Source: Pseudomaricurvus alkylphenolicus
Lineage (GTDB): Bacteria > Pseudomonadota > Gammaproteobacteria > Pseudomonadales > Cellvibrionaceae
NCBI RefSeq assembly: GCF_011683955.1
Contig: NZ_JAAQPI010000003.1
Location: 558,001-622,000, forward strand
Reading direction: 5' to 3'
Length of the DNA: 64,000 nucleotides
Shown: positions 37,039 to 45,935 of the stretch, piece by piece
How the letters are laid out: each line of letters starts with the position of its first letter
Numbering within the stretch: the stretch's first letter is position 1
The notes under the pieces: model-generated
Told to the model about the DNA's origin: nothing
Seen by the model: the letters and a program-made list of their open reading frames with translations, nothing else
Database searches by the model: none
Program-made: the position numbers and the translations under genes

Positions 37039-37701
37039 TCAAACTGACTCAGGGGGCTCGTAGGGAGTATTAATGGCCTTTTCCGCCAGGTAACGCTCCA
37101 ACTCTTCCGTCAACTGGCGGGTAAGCTCCGCCTTGGCACCTTGCTGACGAATGCGGGTGGCATAACCGAAGTGGTTTATACAGAAGAGATACTCCGCCAG
37201 ATCCATCAGAGGCTGGTCGGGCCAGGTGGAGCCGTAATGCCGCATGATGCGGCAGAGGCAGATGAACAGTTGGTCCAACACCGGTGCCACCGCCTTGCGC
37301 AACTCGGGATCCTCTCCCATGGCCTTGTCCAGGGCCACATCTTCTTCGCTGCCCCAACCCACGGAGCGAATGGCTCGCTTGAGTTCAACCCAGGACTGGC
37401 CAAAAGCCAGCTGGTTCAGTCGCTCGGGCGGCAGCTTGCGCTCAATAGCCTCAACCGTCTGTTGTATGCGACGGCCATAGAGTTCGTAAAGAATCGCTTC
37501 TTTGTTGGGAAAATACTGATAGATCGAACCTGTGCGAACACCGGACACCTCGGCAATCGCCCGGGTGTTAACGGCATCCGCACCCCGTTCACGCAGCAGT
37601 TGGCGGGCGCCAGTCAGGATGCGTTCAACCGTTGCCCGGGCCCTGGCCTGGCTGGGCGCTTTGCGCGGAGACAATGTGTTATCTAGAGGCTGAGTAGGCA
37701 T
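37039..37701 (-). CDS. TetR/AcrR family transcriptional regulator
   Basis: A 220-residue regulator. The N-terminal HTH is clear: RARATVERILTGARQLLRERG, AIAEVSGVRTGSIYQYFPNKEAILYELY. The ligand domain includes the TetR_C-like region with WDQ-like WPDQPLMDLAEYLF. Its target and ligand are unknown. Its stop lies at the edge of the cobO riboswitch, so its transcript may run into it, though the riboswitch probably has its own promoter. Confidence 0.92.
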   Translation of the reverse strand: MPTQPLDNTLSPRKAPSQARARATVERILTGARQLLRERGADAVNTRAIAEVSGVRTGSIYQYFPNKEAILYELYGRRIQQTVEAIERKLPPERLNQLAFGQSWVELKRAIRSVGWGSEEDVALDKAMGEDPELRKAVAPVLDQLFICLCRIMRHYGSTWPDQPLMDLAEYLFCINHFGYATRIRQQGAKAELTRQLTEELERYLAEKAINTPYEPPESV

Positions 37702-37960
37702 ATAACCGGTTCTGTGAGGAGCGCAACAACCTTAGCAGTCCGGTGTTGTCATCTCAAGCAGGCCCAATTTACGGACATATGTTCACTTATAATTCAAATC
37801 AACGCCTGAAATCGCAAAATTCGATTACCGAATCTCGAATAGCAGTGGTTTCTTGCCCTAAGATGCCGTCGGCTTATACTTCATGCTTCAGATAAGTGCC
37901 GTATTGCGACTATACTTGTAACAAAGCCGCCGATAGCGCACCTGAGTCGAAGTAAAACAG
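37702..37960. other. Divergent promoter region
   Basis: These 259 nt lie between the TetR gene (minus) and the GGDEF gene (plus), AT-rich at 37780–37830. TATACTT-type hexamers near 37875 and 37911 could be -10 elements for the plus-strand gene. No gene is seen. Confidence 0.35.
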
Positions 37961-39022
37961 ATGTCTCCCAAAACTCACGCCACCATCCGAATTGTCGACA
38001 GCCTCGCTGAAATCACCCGTTACCACGACCGGCACATTGTGGAAAAGAGCCTGCTTAAGTCAGTTGATGATCTTCTGGAAGGCAATACCACGCGTCTGTA
38101 TCGAGTCGAGAAAGAGGACAATAGTATTGACATCCACTTGCTGGCCTTTTGCCGGCACGGTGTCATCGACAGTCTGCCGAACGGCGATAATATATCCATG
38201 CCCTCAAGTGCAGCGTTCGAAAAGGTGTTGGAGACCGGGTGTGTGCTGTCGGTTCCCCACCAACAGGACCCCGAGCTGCTGGACAGTATCTACCCCGCGT
38301 TTGATGCCGAAGATGAAATATTCGCGGTACTCATCCATACCGGCCCCAGGCCATCGACGACCGAACAACGGCTGGTTCATGGCATTCTCAAGGTCTATGC
38401 CAACTATCTGACGCTGATCGAGAAGACTCAACGGGATAAGCTCACGGGGCTGTTCAACCGCGAGACGCTCGACAGAGAACTGACGAAGATTCTTGTCAGT
38501 GGCAATTCGTCGCCGATTACCATGGCCGGGGAAAGCAATGATCGGCGTCAGAGAAGCGGCAAGCTGCTGCCCTTTGTGGGTGTTATTGATATCGACCACT
38601 TCAAGTCCATCAATGATCGATTCGGTCATTTGTTCGGTGATGAAATTCTGGTTCTCGTTTCCCGATTGCTGGCCGAGAATTTTTTCCGCCAAAGTGATCT
38701 GGTGTTTCGCTACGGCGGAGAGGAATTTGTGGTGATTATTCACTCAGCAACCCGAGAGGATGCCCGCAGTGCCTTTGAACGGCTACGGGAGAGCATCGAG
38801 CAGCATCGCTTTTCTCAGCTCGACCGCGTCACCATCAGCGTGGGATTTGTGGAAGTGGCAAACCAGCAGACGGCGGCCGATATTATCGGTGATGCTGACG
38901 AAGCGCTGTATTACGCCAAACACAATGGTCGTAATCAGGTGGTGAGCTTTGACCATTTGATAGAACAGGGTGAGATCCGGTTGCCGGAAAAAGTCGAGCA
39001 CAACGACATCGAATTGTTTTGA
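37961..39022 (+). CDS. Diguanylate cyclase (GGDEF) with unassigned N-terminal domain
   Basis: This makes c-di-GMP from two GTP. It has 353 residues and no membrane helices, so it is cytoplasmic. Residues 1–155 form an unassigned, GAF-like sensor region, then a short coiled linker (YANYLTLIEKTQRDKLTGLFNR). The GGDEF domain has VIDIDHFKSINDRFGH, the active loop RYGGEEF, and the inhibitory site RQSD placed five residues before GGEEF, so product inhibition is expected. The ribosome site at ATG 37961 is weak (GAAGTAAAA). It is followed 32 nt later by the AraC gene. Confidence 0.95.
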   Translation: MSPKTHATIRIVDSLAEITRYHDRHIVEKSLLKSVDDLLEGNTTRLYRVEKEDNSIDIHLLAFCRHGVIDSLPNGDNISMPSSAAFEKVLETGCVLSVPHQQDPELLDSIYPAFDAEDEIFAVLIHTGPRPSTTEQRLVHGILKVYANYLTLIEKTQRDKLTGLFNRETLDRELTKILVSGNSSPITMAGESNDRRQRSGKLLPFVGVIDIDHFKSINDRFGHLFGDEILVLVSRLLAENFFRQSDLVFRYGGEEFVVIIHSATREDARSAFERLRESIEQHRFSQLDRVTISVGFVEVANQQTAADIIGDADEALYYAKHNGRNQVVSFDHLIEQGEIRLPEKVEHNDIELF

Positions 39023-39054
39023 AATCTTATTAGGACCTGCGGGACAGGGAACCC

Positions 39055-40104
39055 ATGAATCAAGTAAGAACGGACGACCTCCAGAATACTCCTCTGGTCG
39101 CCAGTGGCAGCTTCAGCGACATTGATGAATATCGCCAGACGCTGATCGACTGGGACCTGGAAGTTGAACAACTCCAGGCGGGCGGCACTCAGGTGAACAA
39201 AAGCGCCTATGTCAATTCCGACCTCTCGTATCTTAAATTCAGCCATCAGGCCGTCAGCGCTCAACTGGCCCTGGCGAAGCGCCCGGGAATATCCTTTCTG
39301 GTCACCGAAAAACGCAGGGACCAATACCTGCTCTATGGCAATCCCACCTCCACAGACACGCTCTGCTGTGTACCCGAAGGCTCTGAGATTGATCTTGTCA
39401 GCCACCAGGATTTTCATGCCTACACCTTTAGTGCCTCCTACGACACACTGGCACTTACGGCAGACAGCATGAAGCTGGATCTGGATGCGTTACAACTGTG
39501 GCGAGGCTGTCGGACCTTTGCGATGCCGGCACCGGCCGCAGAACGGCTGCGCAACTGCATGCGCCATCTGGCTACCCAGTTGAGTCGTTTTCAGGTGGAC
39601 CCGGTTCTCGGCAACGACGGTGTCACTCACTTCTTTCACTACCGCCTGCTACCGGAAGTGATCCGGATTCTCTGCGCGGACGGCCAGGGGGGCAGCAATG
39701 CGCAGATAGCCGTTGCGCAAAGCCTGATTGGACAGATGATGACTCGCATCGACCAGCATCTGGATGCCCCACCGAGTATTCAGGAGCTGGCTGATGGTGT
39801 CGGCATCACCACTCGCTATGCCCAGCAACTGTTCCAGCGCTACTGCCAGATGACACCCAAGCAATACATTCAGGCCCGGCGCCTGCAAGCGGTACGGCGC
39901 AATCTGCGAGCATCGAGCCTGGGGCGCGGTGTGGTGAGTGAACAGGCCAGGCATCTGGGCTTTTGGCACATGGGCCAGTTTTCGCGGGATTACAAACGCT
40001 TTTTTGGAGAATTGCCCAAACACTCGATTGGCAAGGCGAAATCTCAGTCATCGCCCCGAGCAGAGGTGGAGATCGCTGAAAGCAGCGTGACCGAATTCGG
40101 CTAG
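39055..40104 (+). CDS. AraC family transcriptional regulator (EutR/QhpR-like)
   Basis: A 349-residue regulator. The N-terminal ~210 residues form an AraC-binding-like sensory domain (GISFLVTEKRRDQYLLYG). The C-terminal double HTH runs from DAPPSIQELADGVGITTRYAQQLFQ to LGFWHMGQFSRDYKRFFGELP. The tail pattern (W-H-x-G-x-F-x-x-D-Y-x-x-x-F-G-E-x-P) is that of EutR-like AraC proteins. An AraC protein (QhpR) controls QHNDH genes in Paracoccus denitrificans. Its position two genes before qhpG makes that role possible here, but the TetR gene at 52170 is the nearer candidate. Confidence 0.9.
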   Translation: MNQVRTDDLQNTPLVASGSFSDIDEYRQTLIDWDLEVEQLQAGGTQVNKSAYVNSDLSYLKFSHQAVSAQLALAKRPGISFLVTEKRRDQYLLYGNPTSTDTLCCVPEGSEIDLVSHQDFHAYTFSASYDTLALTADSMKLDLDALQLWRGCRTFAMPAPAAERLRNCMRHLATQLSRFQVDPVLGNDGVTHFFHYRLLPEVIRILCADGQGGSNAQIAVAQSLIGQMMTRIDQHLDAPPSIQELADGVGITTRYAQQLFQRYCQMTPKQYIQARRLQAVRRNLRASSLGRGVVSEQARHLGFWHMGQFSRDYKRFFGELPKHSIGKAKSQSSPRAEVEIAESSVTEFG

Positions 40105-40154
40105 TCTCACGCCCTCCTGCTTGCTAGTCTGGTGATGTTTTTAATGAGCACATT

Positions 40155-41645
40155 ATGAACTTCACAGGCGATGGCATGCAGTACCCACAACCCTCAGAAA
40201 TTCCCGGCCAGTGGCGGCAGGCCCGACTGGCGCGGGACCCCCGCTTCGACGGCCAGTTTTTTGTCGGCGTGCTCACCACGGGTATTTTCTGTCGCCCGAT
40301 CTGCCCCGCGCGCCTGCCCCGTGAAGACAACATCCGCTATCTGTTGACACCGGCCCAGGCCCTTGAACAGGGTTTTAGACCCTGCCGGCGCTGCAGACCT
40401 GAATATTCCCCACCCCGTCATCAACAGTGGCCCGATGAACGCCTGCAGCAGGCCATGGACGCCATCGAGCAGGGCTTTCTCGATCAAAGCGACTGCCAGC
40501 ACCTGGCAGAAAAAGTGGGGTTGGGCGAACGTCAGTTGCGACGGCTGTTTCAGCAGAGCCTGGGCGTGTCACCCAACCAGGTAGCGCAAACCCGCAGGCT
40601 GCTTTTGGCTCGGCAGCTGTTGTGCGAATCCAATCTCGGCATTACCCAGGTCGCCCTGGCCGCCGGATACAACAGCATTCGTCGCTTCAATCACCAGTTC
40701 CGGGAGTTTTATCATCAGACACCCTCCGAGGTGCGTCGTCAGCAGCGGGCTGCCAGCTCGGATAGCACAGAAATTGTGATCGATCTGCCCCATGCTGCCG
40801 ATTACCCCTGGCGGCAGGTTTTTGGCTTCTACCGACAACGGGCCATAGAACCCTTTGAAAGCGCCGCTGAAAACAGTTTCGTCCGCAGCCTGATGTTTGA
40901 CAGCACTCCGATGCAAATTCGCTGCGAAAAGCTGCCTCGCAAACAGCGCATACGCCTGAGTATTGTTGGTGCCAGTGCGACACAACTGCCCGCCCTGATC
41001 GCCCACTGCCGCCGAGTACTGGACCTTAACAGCAACCATCGCGTTATAGCCGAGCATCTGCGTTCAGATCCGCTGCTGAACAAGATTATCGCCGAGGAAG
41101 CCCGTATCGCACTGCCCGGCGCCTGGGATGGATTTGAATATCTGGTGCGGGCGATTATTGGCCAGCAGGTATCCGTGAAAGCCGCCCGCACACTGACCCG
41201 GCGATTGCTGCAGCGATGCGGTTCCAGCCATCAACTTGCCGGTGAAGAAGTTTACTTTTTCCCCGACGCCGAGGCGTTGGCCAATGCAGACCTTGGCGGT
41301 TTAGGTCTGACAGGTCGACGAATCGACACATTGAAACGGGTGGCGCAGGCACAGCTCGAAGAAACGCTACAGCTGCAGGCGGGTTCACTGGCTAACCGCG
41401 AAGACTTGCAAACACTGCGCAAATCGCTACTGGCGATCAATGGCATAGGCCCCTGGACGGTTGACTACCTGATGATGCGTGCCGCGTTTCAACCGGATAT
41501 CTGGTTGCATACCGATCTTGGCGTGGTTAACGCGCTCAAGCAGCTCGGCGAGGACCTGGACAAGAAATCCCTGGCACGGCGAGCCGATGACTGGGCGCCC
41601 TGGCGCTCCTACGGTGTACTGGCGCTTTGGTCCTGTTTGACTTGA
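40155..41645 (+). CDS. Ada-type/AraC-HTH/AlkA fusion: DNA-3-methyladenine glycosylase 2
   Basis: A 496-residue alkylation-repair protein. Residues ~20–90 are the Ada zinc/methyl-acceptor domain, with four Cys in GIFCRPICPARLP and FRPCRRCRPE. Residues ~95–195 are an AraC-type HTH (CQHLAEKVGLGERQLRRLFQ). Residues ~205–320 are AlkA N-terminal-like. Residues ~325–490 are HhH-GPD glycosylase with LLAINGIGPWTVDYLMMRA and the catalytic Asp in HTDLGV. It excises alkylated bases and may regulate its own expression after methylation. It is 50 nt after the AraC gene and 72 nt before qhpG. The architecture is known in other proteobacteria. Confidence 0.95.
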   Translation: MNFTGDGMQYPQPSEIPGQWRQARLARDPRFDGQFFVGVLTTGIFCRPICPARLPREDNIRYLLTPAQALEQGFRPCRRCRPEYSPPRHQQWPDERLQQAMDAIEQGFLDQSDCQHLAEKVGLGERQLRRLFQQSLGVSPNQVAQTRRLLLARQLLCESNLGITQVALAAGYNSIRRFNHQFREFYHQTPSEVRRQQRAASSDSTEIVIDLPHAADYPWRQVFGFYRQRAIEPFESAAENSFVRSLMFDSTPMQIRCEKLPRKQRIRLSIVGASATQLPALIAHCRRVLDLNSNHRVIAEHLRSDPLLNKIIAEEARIALPGAWDGFEYLVRAIIGQQVSVKAARTLTRRLLQRCGSSHQLAGEEVYFFPDAEALANADLGGLGLTGRRIDTLKRVAQAQLEETLQLQAGSLANREDLQTLRKSLLAINGIGPWTVDYLMMRAAFQPDIWLHTDLGVVNALKQLGEDLDKKSLARRADDWAPWRSYGVLALWSCLT

Positions 41646-41717
41646 GCCTTCGGTTTATTGCAGATTGCCAGTGGGTTACACTCGAGGCTCTCAGGCGACG
41701 GAAGCAAGAGCAGCGTA

Positions 41718-43049
41718 GTGAACGAAGCAAGTTATGATATCGCCGTTATTGGCGCCGGTCCCGCCGGCAGCGCCACAGCAATTGGTCTTAGCCGTTTGGG
41801 TTATCGCGTTGTTTTGATTCACCAGCCTCGTCGTCGCCTGTCGATCGAAGGTATCTCACATCACACACTGTCTGCGCTGCAACAATTGCACTGTCACCAT
41901 GCCGTCGACGCAGCCGGAGAACAGGTGGCCAGACACATCGTCTGGAATGGTGAAGAAACTTCCCGTAATCGCGAATTTGTGCTTAACCGCCCTCGTTTCG
42001 ATGCCGCATTATTGGAAGACGCCATAGCCGCAGGCGTAACCCTTATTGCCGGTAAAATGGTAAAAAACCATAGAGACTCCGATCACTGGACACTAAAGAT
42101 CGAACAGGAAGGCGGGCGGCAAGCTCAGCGCGCTCGCTTTTTTGTTGAAGCCCGGGGTCGCGGCGCACCGGCTCATGGCTCCAGAGCCAGCCTCGGCCCC
42201 GCGGCACTGGCCATGTCCCGCCCCTGGCGTTTGCCGCCGAACAGTAGCGCCAGTCACCTGGCCACCTTTGCCCAAGGCTGGGGCTGGTACATTTGTGATG
42301 CCGAGGGCAACGCCGTACTGCAGATAATGACGGCAGCGAAGCTCAAAGACGAAACTCAAACACAGGGCTTATCCCTTCAACAAAGATACGACCAACTCCT
42401 GAACGGGTTCTCCGCTGCACGTAACTGGATCCGCCAGGGCACTCCTGCCGGTGAAGTCAGAGCCTGTGGTGCAGGCATGACGTTACACAGCGATCTGGTG
42501 CAAGAGAATTATCTGCGCGTGGGTGATGCGGCACTGGCACCTGACCCACTCTCGGGCCACGGAATTTTCGAATCCTTGAGCGGCGCGATGACAGCGATTG
42601 CCGTGATTCACACTCTGCGACAGAAGCCTGAACGGCTGCAACTGGCCGCCGACTTTTATCGCCGTCGTATAGAACAACGTTACGGACAACTGGCGCGGGT
42701 GGGGCGGGATTTTTATCAGCAAGAGACTCATTGGCCGCAACAACGCTTCTGGCAACAGCGGCGCGACTGGCCGGATCTGGAACCTGCACACCCGGAACCA
42801 CTGTCAAAACCGGCGCGGATTGAAACACGACCGGTGATTCTGGAGGGGATGATTGATTCACAGCCGGTTGTGGTGACGGCGGACCAGCCCCTGGGGGTTT
42901 GGCAGGTCAATGGAGTGCCTCTGGTTCCGTTGTTGGAATTATTGAAATCCAAAAAGATTACGCCCGAGACCGCTGCGCAACAGCTGCAATGCCCATTGCA
43001 AGAAGTGAAACAAGCTTACGCATGGTTGAGACAGTATCGTTTAACATAG
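41718..43049 (+). CDS. qhpG: QhpG-type FAD-dependent monooxygenase for QHNDH cofactor biogenesis
   Basis: A flavoprotein of 443 residues. The FAD-binding fold starts YDIAVIGAGPAGSATAIGL, with a second motif at YLRVGDAALAPDPLSGHGIFESL. QhpG is the flavin monooxygenase that hydroxylates the gamma-subunit Trp during cysteine tryptophylquinone (CTQ) formation. The assignment rests on family resemblance plus the complete qhpABCDEF set 2.5–13 kb away. The residual alternative is a halogenase-like flavoprotein. The frame is open from TTG 41658 but overlaps no domain before GTG 41718 (VNEASYDIAV). The last ~60 residues form a small winged-helix-like tail. It is unusually separated from qhpE/F. Confidence 0.8.
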   Translation: MNEASYDIAVIGAGPAGSATAIGLSRLGYRVVLIHQPRRRLSIEGISHHTLSALQQLHCHHAVDAAGEQVARHIVWNGEETSRNREFVLNRPRFDAALLEDAIAAGVTLIAGKMVKNHRDSDHWTLKIEQEGGRQAQRARFFVEARGRGAPAHGSRASLGPAALAMSRPWRLPPNSSASHLATFAQGWGWYICDAEGNAVLQIMTAAKLKDETQTQGLSLQQRYDQLLNGFSAARNWIRQGTPAGEVRACGAGMTLHSDLVQENYLRVGDAALAPDPLSGHGIFESLSGAMTAIAVIHTLRQKPERLQLAADFYRRRIEQRYGQLARVGRDFYQQETHWPQQRFWQQRRDWPDLEPAHPEPLSKPARIETRPVILEGMIDSQPVVVTADQPLGVWQVNGVPLVPLLELLKSKKITPETAAQQLQCPLQEVKQAYAWLRQYRLT

Positions 43050-43052
43050 CCG

Positions 43053-43379
43053 TTTAGTGCCATAACCGGTCTTAGAAACTCGCAGGATTGGTACTCTGAC
43101 GGCGTTGTTTATGCGTAGGGCGGATTAGGCGCTTGCGCCGTAATCCGCCGGTTCTGCCGGAGATGTTCGTTGGCTGCGGCCCGGTTTTTAACACCCTTGA
43201 ATGTTCCTGCAACAGGTGATTTATACACGGCCGCCACCAATTTAAACCTTCGGCGGATCGGTGGATTACGAAGCGCAAAGCGCTTCTAATCCACCCTACG
43301 TCGTGCGGCCGTTGCGGACATCATCGAAGGCCCATGGTGCCCTGAACCAGGATTATGAACTTCCGGTTATGGCACTAAA
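43053..43379. mobile_element. MITE-like palindromic element with 17-bp terminal inverted repeats
   Basis: A perfect terminal inverted repeat TTTAGTGCCATAACCGG (43053–43069 and, inverted, 43363–43379) bounds 327 nt. Inside, GTAGGGCGGATTAGGCGC…CCGTAATCCGCCGG on the left and CGGTGGATTACGAAGCGC…TCTAATCCACCCTAC on the right are each hairpins and pair with each other. No coding frame is convincing. It begins 3 nt after the qhpG stop. It is probably a non-autonomous mobile repeat. Confidence 0.65.
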
Positions 43380-43436
43380 GAGACATTGCCACTAAAGCCG
43401 AAATTCAATCAACATCCGTTTTTTCTGTAACTTCAA

Positions 43437-43464
43437 ATAAAAAAACGCCCCGCGAATGCGGGGC
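43437..43464 (-). terminator. Terminator of the QHNDH/TonB-receptor operon
   Basis: On the minus strand GCCCCGC–ATTC–GCGGGGC is followed by GTTTTTTT. It lies 56 nt after the receptor stop at 43520 and ends the long ALDH–qhp–receptor transcript. Confidence 0.9.
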
Positions 43465-43519
43465 AAGTAAGGGAGGTTGACAAAAATACGACGATGGTTA
43501 AATCGTCGCAGAACAACAC

Positions 43520-45931
43520 TTAATTCCAGTTATAGGAAAAGCTGACACCCCACCAACGCGGCGCCCCGTAATAGTTTTCCGCCATACCAAAGCCACCCTC
43601 AGCCGGGGTACCAGCCAGGTCAAATACCATCGTACGGTACTCTTCGTCGGTCAGGTTATTCACAAATGCCGCCACTACCCAGGTATCGTCCTCACTGGTA
43701 TAAGAAACACGAGCGTTGGATAAGGTATAAGCGTCCTCAGCACCCACCGGCGAGTTCTTCAACTGGAAGTAGTGATCATCCATATAAGTGAAATCGGCCT
43801 GTACCGCCACCATGCCGGCGCCTACCGGCCACTCGTAACGTACCAGGCCGTTCAGGTTCCACTCCGGTGTCAATACCGCCGTGCGATCCACCAGCTCCCC
43901 GGAAGGCAACTGGTAGGCATCTTCCACTACGTTGTCGATATAGCCGACGCCCAACAATACATCGAGACCTTCGACAGGCGTGGCCTGCAGCTCCAGCTCC
44001 CAGCCTTTAACCTCGGCATCGGTGTTAAAAACATATTGAGTCAGCCCCTCCAAACGGAAAGCCTGGTAGTCATTGTAGTCATAGTAATAGGCCGCACCGT
44101 TCAAACGGGCCAAGCCATCAAACAATGTGGTTTTAAAACCGATTTCGTAGGCGTTCAGCACCTCTTCATCGAACTTCATTTCTTCGGGACCACCATTGGA
44201 CGGATCACCATCAATCAGATCGGTGGAGTCCAGCGGTGCGTTAAAACCACCCGCCTTGATGCCACGGTTAAAACTGGCATAAAGCAGGGTATCTTCTCCG
44301 ACACGCCAATCCAATTCCAGCTTCGCGGTGAGGAGATCGTCGTCGATTTCTGCCCAATCAGGGCTGAAGGCACCACCGGAAACATCCATGCCGGAGCTCG
44401 TGGCTCCCGCCTTACTGAAACTGAAATAGGTACCACCCAGTCCCAGGGGATCGGGATCAATAACGTTGAGATTTTCCGGCGAATCAAAACTCACCAATGA
44501 TGAATGATACTCCGTGGTTTTCTCTTCACGGGACCAACGCAATCCGGCGATCGCCGTCAGGTTGGGAGTAATATCAAATTCCAACTGGCCAAAGATGGCA
44601 TAGGAATCCGTCTCAGTTTCGAACGGATTGTCCAGCCCCGCACCGGTGCCCTGCAACGGAACCCCAAGTGCGGCAGAGAAGAAGTTCTCGGCATAACCGC
44701 CATTGCCAAATTCACCGTCGATATTCAGGTAGAACACACCGGCTACCCAACGCAGGTTGTCGCTGTCGCCGCTGATACGAAATTCCTGAGAAAACTGATC
44801 GAGGTCACTGCGCAGATAGAAATTAAAAAACTCCGCCGGGCTTGCGTCCGAGTCTTCCACGTAGTCCTTTTCCAGGTGCCAGAAATCGGTGATTGCGACA
44901 AAATCAAAGTTTTCAAAACTCCACTGGAAGTTGCTGGTCACCCCCTGGGATTCAATCTTGTTATGACCGATAAAGTTATAGGAACCTCGGTGCACACCAT
45001 CGTCGGGCTCCTGCCAGGGTGTCTGGTCAGAACCACCGTCGCCCACCAGGTCAGGGCCGTTAAAGTCTTCACCCAGACCGGTTTCCGGGTTCACTCGTGC
45101 CGAGCTGTGCTCAAAGAAACCGGCATCGATATCCTGCTCACCGGCTCGGGCACTCAGCAGCCACTCACCGTTGTCGCCCAGATCAAACAGCAGCTGTGCA
45201 CGTACTGCCCAATCATCGCCGTTGCTCAAATCCTTGCCGATATTGTTTTTTACGAAACCGTCGTGCTCATTGCGAACAAACGAGAAACGACCGGCAACCC
45301 CATCGGCCAGACCACCACTGACGGCTCCTTCGACTGTGCGTTTATTAAAGCGGCCGATTTTTGCTTCGGCGTAGGCTTCAAAATCCTCGGTGGGCTTACG
45401 GGTTACATAGTGCACCAGACCGCCGGTGGCGTTGCGACCAAACAGTGTACCCTGGGGGCCACGCAAGACTTCCGTGCGTTCGATATCAAACAGCTGGAAA
45501 CCGGCACCGGACGCCGCACTCACATAGGCCTCATCAATATAGATCGCTACAGGGGATTCCTGGTGGTCTCCGGAGAAATCGTTCTGGCCCACACCACGAA
45601 CGCTAACGAAGTAGGAAGACGGCCCGTTGGGCTGAATGGTGGTCACACCCGGCGACATGGCCGTCACCTGCTGAGCATTGGAGTAGCCGAGTTGCTTGAG
45701 CTGATCACCGGTGAACGCCGTTACGGCGATACCTACGTCCTGCATGCTTTGCTCGCGTTTTTGTGCCGTAACCACAACCTCCTCTAGCACCGAGGCGCTG
45801 GCACCACCGGCAGCAACTGCGGCGGACAACAACAGCGGAGTAAAAACTTTACGGGTTGGATTTATCGTTTTGATAACACTCTCTCCTCTCAACAAAGTGT
45901 TTTTTGGGTATTGGTTTTTGTTATTAAACAA
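43520..45931 (-). CDS. TonB-dependent receptor at the end of the QHNDH operon
   Basis: An outer-membrane receptor of about 780 residues. The signal region KVFTPLLLSAAVAAGGASA is followed by VLEEVVVTAQKREQSMQDVG, plug motifs IYIDEAYVS and ERTEVLRGPQGTLFGRNATGG, and a barrel ending GVSFSYNWN (Asn, not Phe, is last). It starts 4 nt after qhpB, so the two are almost certainly cotranscribed, and the receptor probably imports the amine or a related ligand. Start problem: the only start-like codon before the signal peptide is TTG 45931, without a ribosome site. A strong GAGAGGAGAGAG (45878–45890) points to translation near ATC 45874, where no standard start codon exists. Confidence 0.9.
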   Translation of the reverse strand: MFNNKNQYPKNTLLRGESVIKTINPTRKVFTPLLLSAAVAAGGASASVLEEVVVTAQKREQSMQDVGIAVTAFTGDQLKQLGYSNAQQVTAMSPGVTTIQPNGPSSYFVSVRGVGQNDFSGDHQESPVAIYIDEAYVSAASGAGFQLFDIERTEVLRGPQGTLFGRNATGGLVHYVTRKPTEDFEAYAEAKIGRFNKRTVEGAVSGGLADGVAGRFSFVRNEHDGFVKNNIGKDLSNGDDWAVRAQLLFDLGDNGEWLLSARAGEQDIDAGFFEHSSARVNPETGLGEDFNGPDLVGDGGSDQTPWQEPDDGVHRGSYNFIGHNKIESQGVTSNFQWSFENFDFVAITDFWHLEKDYVEDSDASPAEFFNFYLRSDLDQFSQEFRISGDSDNLRWVAGVFYLNIDGEFGNGGYAENFFSAALGVPLQGTGAGLDNPFETETDSYAIFGQLEFDITPNLTAIAGLRWSREEKTTEYHSSLVSFDSPENLNVIDPDPLGLGGTYFSFSKAGATSSGMDVSGGAFSPDWAEIDDDLLTAKLELDWRVGEDTLLYASFNRGIKAGGFNAPLDSTDLIDGDPSNGGPEEMKFDEEVLNAYEIGFKTTLFDGLARLNGAAYYYDYNDYQAFRLEGLTQYVFNTDAEVKGWELELQATPVEGLDVLLGVGYIDNVVEDAYQLPSGELVDRTAVLTPEWNLNGLVRYEWPVGAGMVAVQADFTYMDDHYFQLKNSPVGAEDAYTLSNARVSYTSEDDTWVVAAFVNNLTDEEYRTMVFDLAGTPAEGGFGMAENYYGAPRWWGVSFSYNWN

Positions 45932-45935
45932 ACTA

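Noticed and set aside
39055-40104. Naming the AraC gene qhpR
   Set aside because: It is separated from qhpG by the Ada-AlkA gene and 12 kb from the main operon, and a TetR gene with shared operators sits beside the operon. Family resemblance alone is not enough.
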